From Cupriavidus campinensis (GTDB lineage: Bacteria; Pseudomonadota; Gammaproteobacteria; Burkholderiales; Burkholderiaceae): 64,000 nucleotides of DNA. Positions 9,436-17,207 of this stretch are shown here, one piece after another; the stretch's first letter is position 1; every line of letters starts with the position of its first letter. A program made the position numbers and the translations under genes. The notes under the pieces were generated by a model. The model did no database searches. It had not been told where the DNA came from and saw only the letters and a program-made list of their open reading frames with translations. The DNA is taken from the NCBI RefSeq assembly GCF_905397395.1, contig NZ_CAJPVH010000004.1, positions 1 to 64,000 on the forward strand. Reading direction: 5' to 3'.

Positions 9436-9451
9436 TATCTAGTGGTAGATA
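9436..9451. promoter_or_regulatory. TATCTA-N4-TAGATA operator, copy 2
   Basis: TATCTA-GTGG-TAGATA with perfect arms, extended by a C/G pair on each side. It lies 49 bp before the start of the secreted repeat protein, within its likely promoter. Same architecture as copies 1 and 3. Confidence 0.65.
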
Positions 9452-9500
9452 GCATCGGAAGATAACCCCGGCAAACGCAGCCAATACAAGGAGCTTCACC

Positions 9501-9851
9501 ATGAACGCCAAGACCATCCTCAGTGCCGCCGCTCTCGCCGCCGCCTTCGTGACGGGCGCCGCCCAGGCCGCTCCCGCCAGCAACCAGACCGGTGAAGCCT
9601 ACGGCTACGGTTACCGCGTGAACGACGCACGCAACCCGTACAGCGACGGTGCCCGCGACGTACATCGCCCCCGCAACCCGTTCGTGGACGGCGCCCGCGT
9701 GAATGACGCACGCAGCCCGTTCTCCGATGGCGCCCGCGCCGGCAAGTTCGACCCGTACACCGACGGCGCCCGCACCGTGGCCGGCCGCGACCGCACCGGC
9801 GTCTCCGCCGAACCGGGCCGCACCGCTGATACGGCTGTTGAAACTGCCTAA
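9501..9851 (+). CDS. Small secreted protein with P-[YF]-x-D-G-A-R repeats
   Basis: 116 residues. A typical Sec signal peptide covers about residues 1-23 (cleavage around AQA/A), after a short Gly/Tyr segment comes an array of four near-identical octapeptides: NPYSDGAR (45-52), NPFVDGAR (59-66), SPFSDGAR (72-79) and DPYTDGAR (84-91), spaced 12-14 residues apart. RVNDAR also occurs twice (39-44 and 66-71). No cysteines. The mature protein would be small, soluble and probably extended. I do not recognise a family; the repeats could bind metal, nucleic acid or cell wall, but nothing visible decides this. Two copies of the TetR operator precede it, so it is probably the main target of the adjacent regulator. 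A strong hairpin terminator follows. Confidence 0.85.
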   Translation: MNAKTILSAAALAAAFVTGAAQAAPASNQTGEAYGYGYRVNDARNPYSDGARDVHRPRNPFVDGARVNDARSPFSDGARAGKFDPYTDGARTVAGRDRTGVSAEPGRTADTAVETA

Positions 9852-9886
9852 ATTATCGCTCCGCCGCGGATCGCGGCATGCGGTAC

Positions 9887-9920
9887 CGGCCGGCGCCCCA
9901 AAAAGGTGCCGGCCGCCTTT
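9887..9920 (+). terminator. Rho-independent terminator after the repeat-protein gene
   Basis: An 11-bp GC-rich stem (CGGCCGGCGCC, 9887-9897, paired with 9905-9915, one G-T wobble), a 7-nt A-rich loop, then a short CCTTT tail. It lies 35 bp after the stop codon. Confidence 0.75.
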
Positions 9921-9923
9921 GCG

Positions 9924-9969
9924 TTGACATCGGGGTAATCCCGGTTGAGTATCTATCTTCGTGTAGATA
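9924..9969 (+). promoter_or_regulatory. Promoter and operator (copy 3) of the TetR-family gene
   Basis: A consensus -35 TTGACA (9924-9929) is followed at -10 distance by the third operator TATCTT-CGTG-TAGATA (9954-9969), which has one mismatch to the perfect copies. It overlaps the likely transcription start, 11 bp before the ATG, which implies autorepression. The -10 hexamer itself is weak or hidden in the operator. Confidence 0.6.
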
Positions 9970-9980
9970 AACTTTGCCCC

Positions 9981-10583
9981 ATGAAAACCCAACCCGTCCG
10001 TGAGCAGCTGCTCGAACACACGCTGGTACTGATTCGCCGCCGTGGTTTCAATGGCTTCAGTTATCGCGATCTGGCCGAGCTGGTGGGGGTCAAGACCTCC
10101 AGCATCCACTATTACTTTCCGTCGAAGGACGACCTCGTCCTGGAAGCGGTGAAGGAATACAGCGCGCGCATCGTCGAGCGCCTGCGCAATATCGACCCCG
10201 AACTGCCGGTGCTGGAACAGGCCCGCCAGTACCTGGAGCCGCTGCGCGCTACCTGCGGATCTGACCAGATCTGCCTGGCCGGCATGCTCTCTACCGAGGT
10301 GCTGTCGCTGCCCGAGCCTGTGCACAACGTGCTCAAGGATTTCTATCACATGAACGAGGCCTGGCTCGCCAAGCTGCTCGAGCGCGGGCAGCAACAACGC
10401 GAGACCCTGTACCCCGTGCCGCCCGAAATGCTCGCGCAAGTGCTGTATGGTGCGCTCCAGAACGGCCTGATCGCCGCGCGGCTGTTTGGCACGCAGGAGC
10501 GCCTGGAAGCCGCCGCCGAAACCCTGCTCGGCGCCCTGTGCAACAAGCGCGCCGCCGCACTGTTGGGCAAGACCTGCGCCTGA
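9981..10583 (+). CDS. TetR/AcrR-family transcriptional repressor
   Basis: 200 residues from ATG 9981. An upstream in-frame ATG at 9945 is rejected because the operator would then lie inside the gene. The N-terminal helix-turn-helix is canonical (FSYRDLAELVGV then SSIHYYFPSKDDL, about residues 26-53). The C-terminal ligand pocket contains a few Cys residues (for example in CGSDQICLAGM) that could respond to an electrophile or oxidant. It most likely represses itself and the upstream secreted repeat protein through the shared TATCTA-N4-TAGATA sites. The ligand is unknown. Confidence 0.9.
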   Translation: MKTQPVREQLLEHTLVLIRRRGFNGFSYRDLAELVGVKTSSIHYYFPSKDDLVLEAVKEYSARIVERLRNIDPELPVLEQARQYLEPLRATCGSDQICLAGMLSTEVLSLPEPVHNVLKDFYHMNEAWLAKLLERGQQQRETLYPVPPEMLAQVLYGALQNGLIAARLFGTQERLEAAAETLLGALCNKRAAALLGKTCA

Positions 10584-10597
10584 CGTAGACGCTGCAT

Positions 10598-10640
10598 AAA
10601 AAACCGCCGGATGGCCGCAAGGTCTCCGGCGGTTTTTCTT
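10598..10640. terminator. Bidirectional rho-independent terminator after the TetR gene
   Basis: A-run, CCGCCGGA, a loop of about 13 nt, TCCGGCGG and a T-run (GGTTTTTCTTT). The A and T runs flank the stem on both sides, so it can work in both directions; here it ends the TetR transcript. Confidence 0.85.
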
Positions 10641-10742
10641 TGTCAGATTGTTAAATCGGCGTGCGATCTGATGGGGCTCAATTTTGTCGGGAAAAGATCA
10701 CGTTACATCTGTGCTTCCAGAGGCAGCGGGGCCGTGTGACCG

Positions 10743-10769
10743 TTGTGCACGGAACTGCCTTGGTATAAA
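10743..10769 (+). promoter_or_regulatory. Candidate promoter of the toxin-antitoxin pair
   Basis: Extended -10 TGGTATAAA (10761-10769) with a weak -35 TTGTGC (10743-10748) at 15 bp. It lies 21 bp before the toxin start codon, and the surrounding AT-rich sequence contrasts with the GC-rich neighbourhood. Confidence 0.5.
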
Positions 10770-10790
10770 ATTTTGTACAGATGGGGCAGC

Positions 10791-11129
10791 ATGGATCGTG
10801 AAAGAGAAATCCGTTGGGTAGGGTCAGCCTATGCAGATCTGCTTTTGTTTCCCGACGACGCCAGACGGCAGGCGGGCTTTCAACTCGCCAAGGTGCAGGC
10901 GGGGCTAGATCCCACCGACTGGAAACCGTTTGGCGACATCGGGCCCGGCACGCGCGAACTGAGAATTCGTGAGGCGAGTGGGATCTATCGGGTGATGTAC
11001 GTCGCACGATTCGACGACGCGGTCTACGTACTGCATTGCTTTCAGAAGAAGACCCAGGCCACCAGCCTGGGGGACCGTGCGATTGCACGCGCGCGCTATC
11101 GGGCGCTGGATATAGGATGGAAACACTAG
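10791..11129 (+). CDS. HigB-like (RelE/Gp49 superfamily) toxin
   Basis: 112 residues from ATG 10791; an upstream ATG at 10743 is unlikely because the promoter lies within that extension. The C-terminal core ELRIRE, YRVMYVARF and VLHCFQKKTQ is the hallmark of phage-derived Gp49-like/HigB toxins, which are ribosome-dependent mRNA endonucleases. The toxin gene precedes its antitoxin, the usual higBA order, and the antitoxin ATG lies within a few bases of the toxin stop. Together they form a self-contained addiction or stress module. Confidence 0.88.
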   Translation: MDREREIRWVGSAYADLLLFPDDARRQAGFQLAKVQAGLDPTDWKPFGDIGPGTRELRIREASGIYRVMYVARFDDAVYVLHCFQKKTQATSLGDRAIARARYRALDIGWKH

Positions 11130-11131
11130 TC

Positions 11132-11464
11132 ATGACGATCGATACCAAGATCCGACACGTCACCAAGCCGGGTGCGAACCTGTTTCTCGAGCTGGGATTT
11201 GCCCCGGACGAGGCCGAACGGCTCCATGCCGTTTCCCAGAAGGAGATTAACGACACCCGTCTGCTCAAGCAGCAACTGATGCGCGAGATCAGCGGCTGGA
11301 TCGACGAACACAACCTGCGGCAGGCGGATGCTGCCGAGATCCTGATGGTGTCTCGCCCCCGCGTGTCCGACGTCGTGAATCAGAAAACCGCGAAGTTCAC
11401 GCTCGACACGCTGGTGGAGATGCTGAGTCGCATCGGCAAGCCGGTGACGATCGCGGTGGGCTAG
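11132..11464 (+). CDS. HigA-like XRE-family antitoxin
   Basis: 110 residues from ATG 11132; ATG 11117, overlapping the toxin by 13 nt, would add five residues. The helix-turn-helix (LRQADAAEILMVSRPRVSDVVN, split here as LRQADAAEIL and SRPRVSDVV) lies in the middle and the chain ends with the typical DTLVEMLSRIGKPVTI. It should neutralise the upstream toxin and repress the pair. Its stop codon overlaps the stop of the convergent hydrolase by 4 nt. Confidence 0.88.
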   Translation: MTIDTKIRHVTKPGANLFLELGFAPDEAERLHAVSQKEINDTRLLKQQLMREISGWIDEHNLRQADAAEILMVSRPRVSDVVNQKTAKFTLDTLVEMLSRIGKPVTIAVG

Positions 11465-12225
11465 GCAGTCGCATCCCCTGACGCAAGGCCAGACCCGGCC
11501 ACCACCCCGCACAACCACCCCCCATCGTCATGCGGCAGGTCATGTCCTGCCCACGGATGGCGCAGGTGCCGCGCCCCCCAGGCCGCTGCGATGCGGACCG
11601 AGCAGACCGGGTTGACGAGGCGGTCGGCGTCCGAGGAGAGGATCAGCGTGGGGCAGGGCGGGGCGGAGGGGGCGGCGCGGTAGCGGGCGGCGGCCAGCAG
11701 TTGGCGGAGGGCCGCCGCGCGGGTGACCGGGGCGGTTTGGCCGATGGTGACCCACGCCGCCAGGTCGGCGTCCCGCGTATCCATCCGCTCGCAGGTCAGG
11801 CGGTGGACCGTGCGCTCGCAGCGGGCGCGGTCGTGCCAATGGTTGGCCATGCCGATGAGCGCGGCCCAGTTCTGGGGGCGCAGGCGCTGCGGCAGGGTGT
11901 TGAAAGGGCGCATGCTGGTGTTGATCAGCACCAGTCCGGCCACTTCCCCGGGGTAGCGTTGGGCCCATTCGGTGGCGACCATGGCGCCGAGCGACATCGC
12001 CAGGATGCGGCATGGCGCGGCCACCCCATCGGCGCGGGCCGTGGCGCGCACCGCTTCCATGATGCCGTGCACGTCGACGGGCACCGTCGCGTGGTGGGCC
12101 GTGCCGTTGCCGGGCAGGTCGATCAGGGTCGGGCGCCCCAGGCCGCGGGCGGTCCACAGCGCGGGCAGGTCGCCCCAGTGGCGCGACTCGCGGGTCAGGC
12201 CGCGCAGGAAGATCCACGGGCTCAT
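11461..12225 (-). CDS. Alpha/beta hydrolase (pimeloyl-ester-esterase-like)
   Basis: 254 residues from the ATG at 12225. It opens with IFLRGLTRESRHWG, carries the nucleophile elbow AMSLGAM and the acid region LILSSDADRLVNP, and ends with a His in HPWAGHDLPHDD, so the triad looks complete. It overlaps the upstream M14 peptidase gene by 4 nt (ATGA), indicating translational coupling. Substrate unknown; pairing with a peptidase suggests a small ester, amide or peptide-derived compound. The upstream open frame continues without an ATG of its own and is not part of this gene. Confidence 0.82.
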   Translation of the reverse strand: MSPWIFLRGLTRESRHWGDLPALWTARGLGRPTLIDLPGNGTAHHATVPVDVHGIMEAVRATARADGVAAPCRILAMSLGAMVATEWAQRYPGEVAGLVLINTSMRPFNTLPQRLRPQNWAALIGMANHWHDRARCERTVHRLTCERMDTRDADLAAWVTIGQTAPVTRAAALRQLLAAARYRAAPSAPPCPTLILSSDADRLVNPVCSVRIAAAWGARHLRHPWAGHDLPHDDGGWLCGVVAGSGLASGDATA

Positions 12226-13253
12226 GGCGCAGGTTTCCGGTCTTGCCAGTGCGCGCGCGCCTGCGCCAGCAACTGCTGCCGATGGACGCCCTCGGGCAGC
12301 CATCGCTCCGGAGCGAAGGCGGTGCGGCCGAGGAAGTCGAACAGGCTCACGTGCCGGCGCAGCACGCGCGCCGTGCGATGGGCCTTGATCGGATTGAAAA
12401 TGCCCGCGCGCGAGAAGAGCTGGCGCGGATTCTTCTTGATCCACAGCCACGAGCCCAGTTCCAGCGTCATCGGCAGGAACAGCGTGCCCGCCGGCGCGCG
12501 GTCGTAGGCGTAGTCCCACAGGTCGCCGTGCAGCAGGTACTGGTGGCTCTGCGGCTCGAAGGCGTAGCCGTGGTGCGGGTGGGCCTGCTCGAACATGGTC
12601 TTGAGCAGGTACATCTCCGGCAGGTGCGCCATGGGCGTGTGGGTGCGCGCGTAGGGAAACCAGATGCTGTCGCGCCAGCCATAGCCGGAATGGCAATCGA
12701 CCGCGAAACTGAGGGGCCGGCCCAGCAGTTCTTCCTCCACCACGCGCAGCAGCGCGGCGGCCTCGGGCTCCATCGGCGCACCGGCGCGGCCGCGATACCA
12801 CGGCAGCCACGCGCCGAGGCGCTGCCCGCCGGCCAGGAAGGGCACGCGCGCATCGGCGTTCTGCGGCGCGTTGCGCATCAGATCCACGCCCCGGGGGTTG
12901 GCGCGCGTGGCCGCATGCATGCCGCCCGGGTTGACGATCGGCATGAAGACCAGCTTCACGGCCTGCAACTCGCGGTGGAGCAGCTCGTCCCATTGCAGGC
13001 GGCACAGCAGCGAGCGCATGTAGTCGAGCACCAGCTGGGTGCCGATCCGTTCGAGCCCGTGAATGCCGCCGAAGATGCCGATGGCCGGCGCATCGGGCGC
13101 GTCCGTGCCCAGCGCCGCCACATGCACCCCGAACGAGCGGCCGTCCACGGCTACCTCGCACGCCACGCGCGACCGGAACCACGGGGCGCCCAATTCCAGC
13201 AGCGCCAGCAGCTGGTCGTACTCGGGAAAGCTGGGGCGGCCCGGGTCGGTCAT
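12222..13253 (-). CDS. M14-family zinc carboxypeptidase
   Basis: 343 residues. Zinc-binding HxxE is HGLE (His65, Glu68), the third ligand is His188 in VDCHSGYG, and Glu265 in TLELGSW is in the place of the catalytic base. NPRGVDLMRN (119-128) matches the M14 substrate-binding NPxGxxxNRN motif with one change. No signal peptide, so probably cytoplasmic. Similar proteins are annotated as M14 carboxypeptidases or succinylglutamate-desuccinylase-like enzymes. It overlaps the downstream hydrolase by 4 nt, and a LysR regulator lies upstream on the same strand. Confidence 0.85.
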   Translation of the reverse strand: MTDPGRPSFPEYDQLLALLELGAPWFRSRVACEVAVDGRSFGVHVAALGTDAPDAPAIGIFGGIHGLERIGTQLVLDYMRSLLCRLQWDELLHRELQAVKLVFMPIVNPGGMHAATRANPRGVDLMRNAPQNADARVPFLAGGQRLGAWLPWYRGRAGAPMEPEAAALLRVVEEELLGRPLSFAVDCHSGYGWRDSIWFPYARTHTPMAHLPEMYLLKTMFEQAHPHHGYAFEPQSHQYLLHGDLWDYAYDRAPAGTLFLPMTLELGSWLWIKKNPRQLFSRAGIFNPIKAHRTARVLRRHVSLFDFLGRTAFAPERWLPEGVHRQQLLAQARAHWQDRKPAP

Positions 13254-13307
13254 CGGCGGAGGGGGTCCTTGGGGGCGGTGCGGTGGGGGCGCGAGGCTCA
13301 GGTCAAC

Positions 13308-14222
13308 TCAGTTCAATATAGGTGCAGGTTGCGGAACCTCGCAATGCCGCTGCGCGGCGCTGCCCGGCAGCACCAGGCAGTCCAGCAGCGCGCGCACCAG
13401 CCGCGTCCCGCTGCGAATCTTGAGGCTGTAGAGATATTCGTGGATGACCGGCGCCTGGCTGGCGAACGGCACCACGCAGAGCGCGGGGTCGCGCGGCACC
13501 TCGCCCACGGGCATCACGCTGGCGCCAAGGTTGTGCCGGATCGCCTCGCAGATGGCTTCGCGGCTGCCGATCACGGTATGCGGCGGGAGGTCGATGCCCA
13601 CCGCGCCCAGCGCGGCCTCGGTGGCCTCGCGGGTCATCGACCCTTGTTCGCGCACGATCAGGTGGCAGGTGGCCAGTTCGGCCACCTCCACGCGCGGGCG
13701 GCGCGCCAGCGGGTGGAGCGGATGGGCGACCAGCACCATCGGGTCGGCGGCGAGCATGACGCGGGAGAGCCGGTCGTCGTCCACCGCGTGCGACGACACC
13801 GCGGCATCGATCCGGTATTCGAACAGCGCGTCGAGCATCTGCCGCGAATTGCCGATCTCGATGCTGACCGCCACGGCCGGGTAGCGTTCCCGGAACGCGG
13901 CCACGCTGCGCAGGATGTAGTAGGGGCCGGTGGCGCCAATCCGCAGGCTGCCCAGCCGCAGGTTGCCGGCGTTGCGGAGCAGGAAATCGGCCTCGCCCTC
14001 CTGCTGCATCATCTGTTCGGCCAGCGGCATCAGGGCCACGCCGACGTCGCTGAGGTCAAGCCGGCTGGCGCGGCGGTGGAACAGTTCCACGCCGTAGAGC
14101 ACTTCCAGCTGGCGGATGCGGCCGGTGACAGTGGGCTGGCTGAGCCGCAGTTGCCGGGCCGCGCTCGTGATGCTGCCTTGCCGCGCCACTTCATAGAACG
14201 TCATCAGCAGATCGCCAAGCAT
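13308..14222 (-). CDS. LysR-family transcriptional regulator
   Basis: 304 residues from ATG 14222; a longer reading from 14306 adds non-conserved sequence across an intergenic hairpin. The N-terminal helix-turn-helix (GSITSAARQLRLSQPTVTGRIRQLE region, residues 17-41) and the effector-binding domain starting around GSLRIGATGPYYIL are typical. It lies upstream of the M14/hydrolase pair on the same strand with 54 bp between, so it may regulate that pair. The phospholipase gene is upstream on the same strand. Confidence 0.9.
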   Translation of the reverse strand: MLGDLLMTFYEVARQGSITSAARQLRLSQPTVTGRIRQLEVLYGVELFHRRASRLDLSDVGVALMPLAEQMMQQEGEADFLLRNAGNLRLGSLRIGATGPYYILRSVAAFRERYPAVAVSIEIGNSRQMLDALFEYRIDAAVSSHAVDDDRLSRVMLAADPMVLVAHPLHPLARRPRVEVAELATCHLIVREQGSMTREATEAALGAVGIDLPPHTVIGSREAICEAIRHNLGASVMPVGEVPRDPALCVVPFASQAPVIHEYLYSLKIRSGTRLVRALLDCLVLPGSAAQRHCEVPQPAPILN

Positions 14223-14290
14223 GGGGCTCCCATCGAATTCAGGACGAACCCGCGAGCGTAGCCTGGCAATGTGACAGTGGTGGGTACGGC

Positions 14291-14321
14291 GGCGCCCCTC
14301 TCCCAAGGGGACAGGGGCGCC
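14291..14321 (-). terminator. Hairpin downstream of the phospholipase C gene
   Basis: GGCGCCCCT (14291-14299) pairs perfectly with AGGGGCGCC (14313-14321) around a 13-nt loop. It starts 18 bp after the phospholipase stop. No T-run is visible, so it may be a weak terminator or a 3'-end stabiliser. Confidence 0.5.
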
Positions 14322-14339
14322 GACCAGGCCCAGGCGGGC

Positions 14340-16490
14340 TTAGCTCCCCATCGCCGGATCGGACACCGTGTGGGTGCCGTTCTCCACGCGGCCGGCAAAG
14401 CGCCGCGAGAAGCCGCCCTGCGTGGTGGTCACCGTGAAGTCATACCAGTTGCCCTGCGACTTCACCGGGAAGGGCTGGTCGAGTTCCTTGCCGGCGGGCA
14501 ACTCGAAGGTCCACGGGCCGTCCGTGCGGTAGGCGTTGGGCACCACCGTGAACGTGCAGGCTGCCTTGCCACGGTTGATCAGCGTCAGCCAGACCTTGGG
14601 CTCGTCGGATTCCTCGTAGCACACGCGGATCTCCGGCGCGGCGCCGCCGCCGGCTTCCTGCTGGGCGCTCACGTCGCCGATGAAGGCGCGATGGTAGCCG
14701 TTCGGGCCCAGTACCCAGAGGTCGTAGCGGCCGCTGTCGGTGGCGTAGACATCCCAGGTGGCGTCGATGTCCTTGCCCGGCTCCACCGCGTAGCGGCGCG
14801 GCACGCTGCCCAGGTGCAGGCGGTCGTAGACATGGAACACCGCCGCCTGGGTGCCGTCATTGCGGAACTTCAGGATCATGGCGCGGTTGACCGGATCTTC
14901 CAGGCCGCTGGTGTGCAGCGTGTACGGCAGCGCGCGCGAGGGCCGCGTGCCGCTGGCCTGCGTCGGCATGGTCTGCGCCGCCACGGTCGGGGTGGGAATC
15001 TGGGCCAGCGCCTCCTGCTGGGTGCGCTGGGTGTCCGCGCCGGTCTTGTCGATCCCGGCGAAAGAGATCGACGTGGTGCCGTTCGGGTTGACGAAGTCGA
15101 ACGCAGTCATCATGTCGCCCATCACCGCGCGGCGATAGGGGCTGATGTTGGTCTCCTGCACGCCGAAACGCTGCTCGAGGAAGCGCAGCACCGAGGTGTG
15201 GTCGAACACCTGCGAGTTGACCCAGCCGCCACGGCTCCACGGCGATACCACGTACATCGGCACGCGCGGGCCGGGGCCGAACGGCGTCTTGTCCACGCTG
15301 TAGTACTCGGCGGCGGCGTCCATCGTGGTGGCGCCGACGGGCTTGCCCGCGCCATCCAGCGCCGGGGCGCAGGGCGGCGGCACGTGGTCGAAGAAGCCGT
15401 CGTTTTCGTCGAAATTGATCAGCAGGACGGTCTTGCTCCAGATGTCCGGGTTGGCCGTCAGCGCGTTGAGCACCTCCTGGGTGTACCAGGCGCCCTGCAC
15501 CGGGCTCGACGGCCCCGGGTGCTCCGAGTACGTGGCCGGGGCCACGATCCACGATACCTGCGGCAGCGTGCCGGCGGCGATGTCGTCGCGCAGTGCCTGC
15601 AGGAAGCCGCCATCGGGCATGGTGTTGGCGATGCCCTTGAACAGCGGGTTCACGGCGTCGTTGGCCGGCGTGTAGGCCGGGTAGGGCGCACCGTTGGCCG
15701 CGTTGCCGAGCGCGGCGTTGGCGGCGCGGTACTGGGCGAAGCCGGCCAGCGGGTTGTCGGTGAAGTTGTCCGGCATGTTCTGGTAGACCTTCCAGGTCAC
15801 GCCGGCGGTCTGCAGGCGCTCCGGGTAGGTGGTCCAGGTGTAGTTGATGCCGGTGGCGTCGAGCGAGTCGCCGCTGTTGTCGATCACCGGGCCGCCCTTC
15901 TGGCCGAACGGGTCGTTGGTGCCGGTCCAGTGGAACAGGCGGTTGGTGTTGGTGCCGCCGTGGAAGCTGCAGTGGTAGGCGTCGCACAGCGTGAAGGCGT
16001 CCGCCAGCGCGAACTGGAATTCCAGCTCCTTCTGCTTGTAGTAACCCATCGACTGGCGCTGCTTGGAGGTCGGCCACGCGCTCATGCGGCCGAGGTCCCA
16101 GGCGGCCTGGCCGTCCGGCTGGCTGTGCGGGGTGCCGCTCACGCGCTGGGCGTTGCCGGCGGTGCTGTCCAGGTGGTACGGCAGCACTACGCGATTGGTG
16201 TTGCCGCTGGCGTAAGTCTGCTGGAACACGTTGCGGCCGCCCGGCAGCGGGATCGGGAAGCGGTCACCGAAGCCGCGCACACCCTTGAACGTGCCGAAGT
16301 AGTTGTCGAACGAGCGGTTTTCCTGCATCAGGATCACCACGTACTGCACGTCCTGGATCGATTTGTTGACGTTGTTGGCCGGAATGGCCAGCGCGCGGCG
16401 AATGGCCGGCGGAAACGCGGCGAGCGCGGCGGTTGCGGCGGCGCTGCCGCCTGCCATCTTGAGGAAATTGCGTCGGCTGCTGGAGTTCAT
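14340..16490 (-). CDS. Phosphocholine-preferring phospholipase C, Tat-exported
   Basis: 716 residues from ATG 16490, the usual length of PlcH/PlcN-type enzymes. A twin-arginine signal (SRRNFLKM, residues 4-11, then a hydrophobic Ala-rich stretch) directs export of the folded protein. ENRSFDNYFG (57-66) is the N-terminal signature of the phosphoesterase/acid-phosphatase fold, followed by VVSPWSRGGWVNS and DHTSVLRFLE motifs of the catalytic domain, then two C-terminal beta domains of the PlcC type. It cleaves phosphatidylcholine or sphingomyelin-like lipids to release phosphocholine. A small lipoprotein gene lies 53 bp upstream on the same strand. I found no clear Pho box in the leader. Confidence 0.93.
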   Translation of the reverse strand: MNSSSRRNFLKMAGGSAAATAALAAFPPAIRRALAIPANNVNKSIQDVQYVVILMQENRSFDNYFGTFKGVRGFGDRFPIPLPGGRNVFQQTYASGNTNRVVLPYHLDSTAGNAQRVSGTPHSQPDGQAAWDLGRMSAWPTSKQRQSMGYYKQKELEFQFALADAFTLCDAYHCSFHGGTNTNRLFHWTGTNDPFGQKGGPVIDNSGDSLDATGINYTWTTYPERLQTAGVTWKVYQNMPDNFTDNPLAGFAQYRAANAALGNAANGAPYPAYTPANDAVNPLFKGIANTMPDGGFLQALRDDIAAGTLPQVSWIVAPATYSEHPGPSSPVQGAWYTQEVLNALTANPDIWSKTVLLINFDENDGFFDHVPPPCAPALDGAGKPVGATTMDAAAEYYSVDKTPFGPGPRVPMYVVSPWSRGGWVNSQVFDHTSVLRFLEQRFGVQETNISPYRRAVMGDMMTAFDFVNPNGTTSISFAGIDKTGADTQRTQQEALAQIPTPTVAAQTMPTQASGTRPSRALPYTLHTSGLEDPVNRAMILKFRNDGTQAAVFHVYDRLHLGSVPRRYAVEPGKDIDATWDVYATDSGRYDLWVLGPNGYHRAFIGDVSAQQEAGGGAAPEIRVCYEESDEPKVWLTLINRGKAACTFTVVPNAYRTDGPWTFELPAGKELDQPFPVKSQGNWYDFTVTTTQGGFSRRFAGRVENGTHTVSDPAMGS

Positions 16491-16543
16491 GTCGAGTTCT
16501 GCCCTGAGCGGTTCTGGATTCGAGGAGGTGGGATCGCGGCGCT

Positions 16544-16756
16544 TCAGGGCGCGCACTTCAGCTTGGGCGTATCGGTGGGCTGGCCCGGCTGGGTCGGCGT
16601 GCCGCCAGGTTGCCCAGTGGTGGGCGGGGTGTCGTCGCCGCCACAGGCGGTCAGCGCCGCGCAGAGCAGCAGGGTGGCGGCCAGCCCGGCCAGGGGGCGC
16701 GGGGCTTTGGGCGGCCGCACGTGGGCAAGGCTGGCAAGGGTGCGGATGTCGTGCAT
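16544..16756 (-). CDS. Small Pro/Thr/Gly-rich lipoprotein
   Basis: 70 residues from ATG 16756. The signal peptide ends in a lipobox LTAC (Cys38) followed by GGDD and then a low-complexity TPPTTGQPGGTPTQPGQP tail ending in KLKCAP. After processing only about 33 residues remain, mostly a flexible tether. It lies just upstream of the phospholipase C gene on the same strand and is probably co-transcribed, perhaps helping release or location of the enzyme. No family recognised. Confidence 0.65.
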   Translation of the reverse strand: MHDIRTLASLAHVRPPKAPRPLAGLAATLLLCAALTACGGDDTPPTTGQPGGTPTQPGQPTDTPKLKCAP

Positions 16757-17207
16757 GGTCTGGATTCTCTTGCGGAGGGGTGGGGTGGGTGCCGTCAAGC
16801 GCCCTATGCGTTGCTCGCGTCGTTCGCGTGGCTCGCGATGCGCTTCGCAGCGTACGGTCCCGCCTTGTCCCGGCGGTGACATATGCCCCAAGAATCCTGA
16901 TACGGACATTCGCCGATTTGGCCCCGAAGGGCGCTGAATGCACATTGGCTGGCGTCGGTTGCTGCGTCGCACCAAGTCCTGTGCTATGGTGTTTGGAAGG
17001 TTTCCTCCAATTTGCCCCCGAATCCCGTTTACCTGTCAGACTGCCGGACTCGGGAAGATCCTTGCCCAGACCGGGTTGCAGGACCGGCGCATCGGATAGC
17101 CCCCCATCAATGCATTTTTGTTGCACTTGCAACGTGGCATGACCTTGCTTGTCGGCAAGGCTTTCCGCCCCCATTCTGCAATGCGGAAGGGCTTGCAGGA
17201 GCGGTAC
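16757..17207. other. 451-bp intergenic region without a convincing gene
   Basis: It separates the divergent phospholipase/lipoprotein genes and the gene at 17208, so promoters for both should lie here. I see three GYTCGCG motifs spaced 9 bp apart (16813-16837) and an imperfect hairpin (about 17156-17193) just before the 17208 ribosome binding site. Open frames crossing it have no family features. Confidence 0.5.

Noticed and set aside
11461..13182. A single 573-residue protein on the minus strand across the hydrolase and M14 regions
   Set aside because: The upstream half is an out-of-frame reading of the M14 gene; the hydrolase has its own ATG at 12225 overlapping the M14 stop in the ATGA manner.
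14271..16937. An 888-codon open frame on the plus strand
   Set aside because: Antisense to the phospholipase C gene, which has a Tat signal and diagnostic motifs; the opposite translation shows no family feature.
16757..17207. Pho box for the phospholipase C gene
   Set aside because: No two CTGTCAT-like direct repeats at the right spacing were found.
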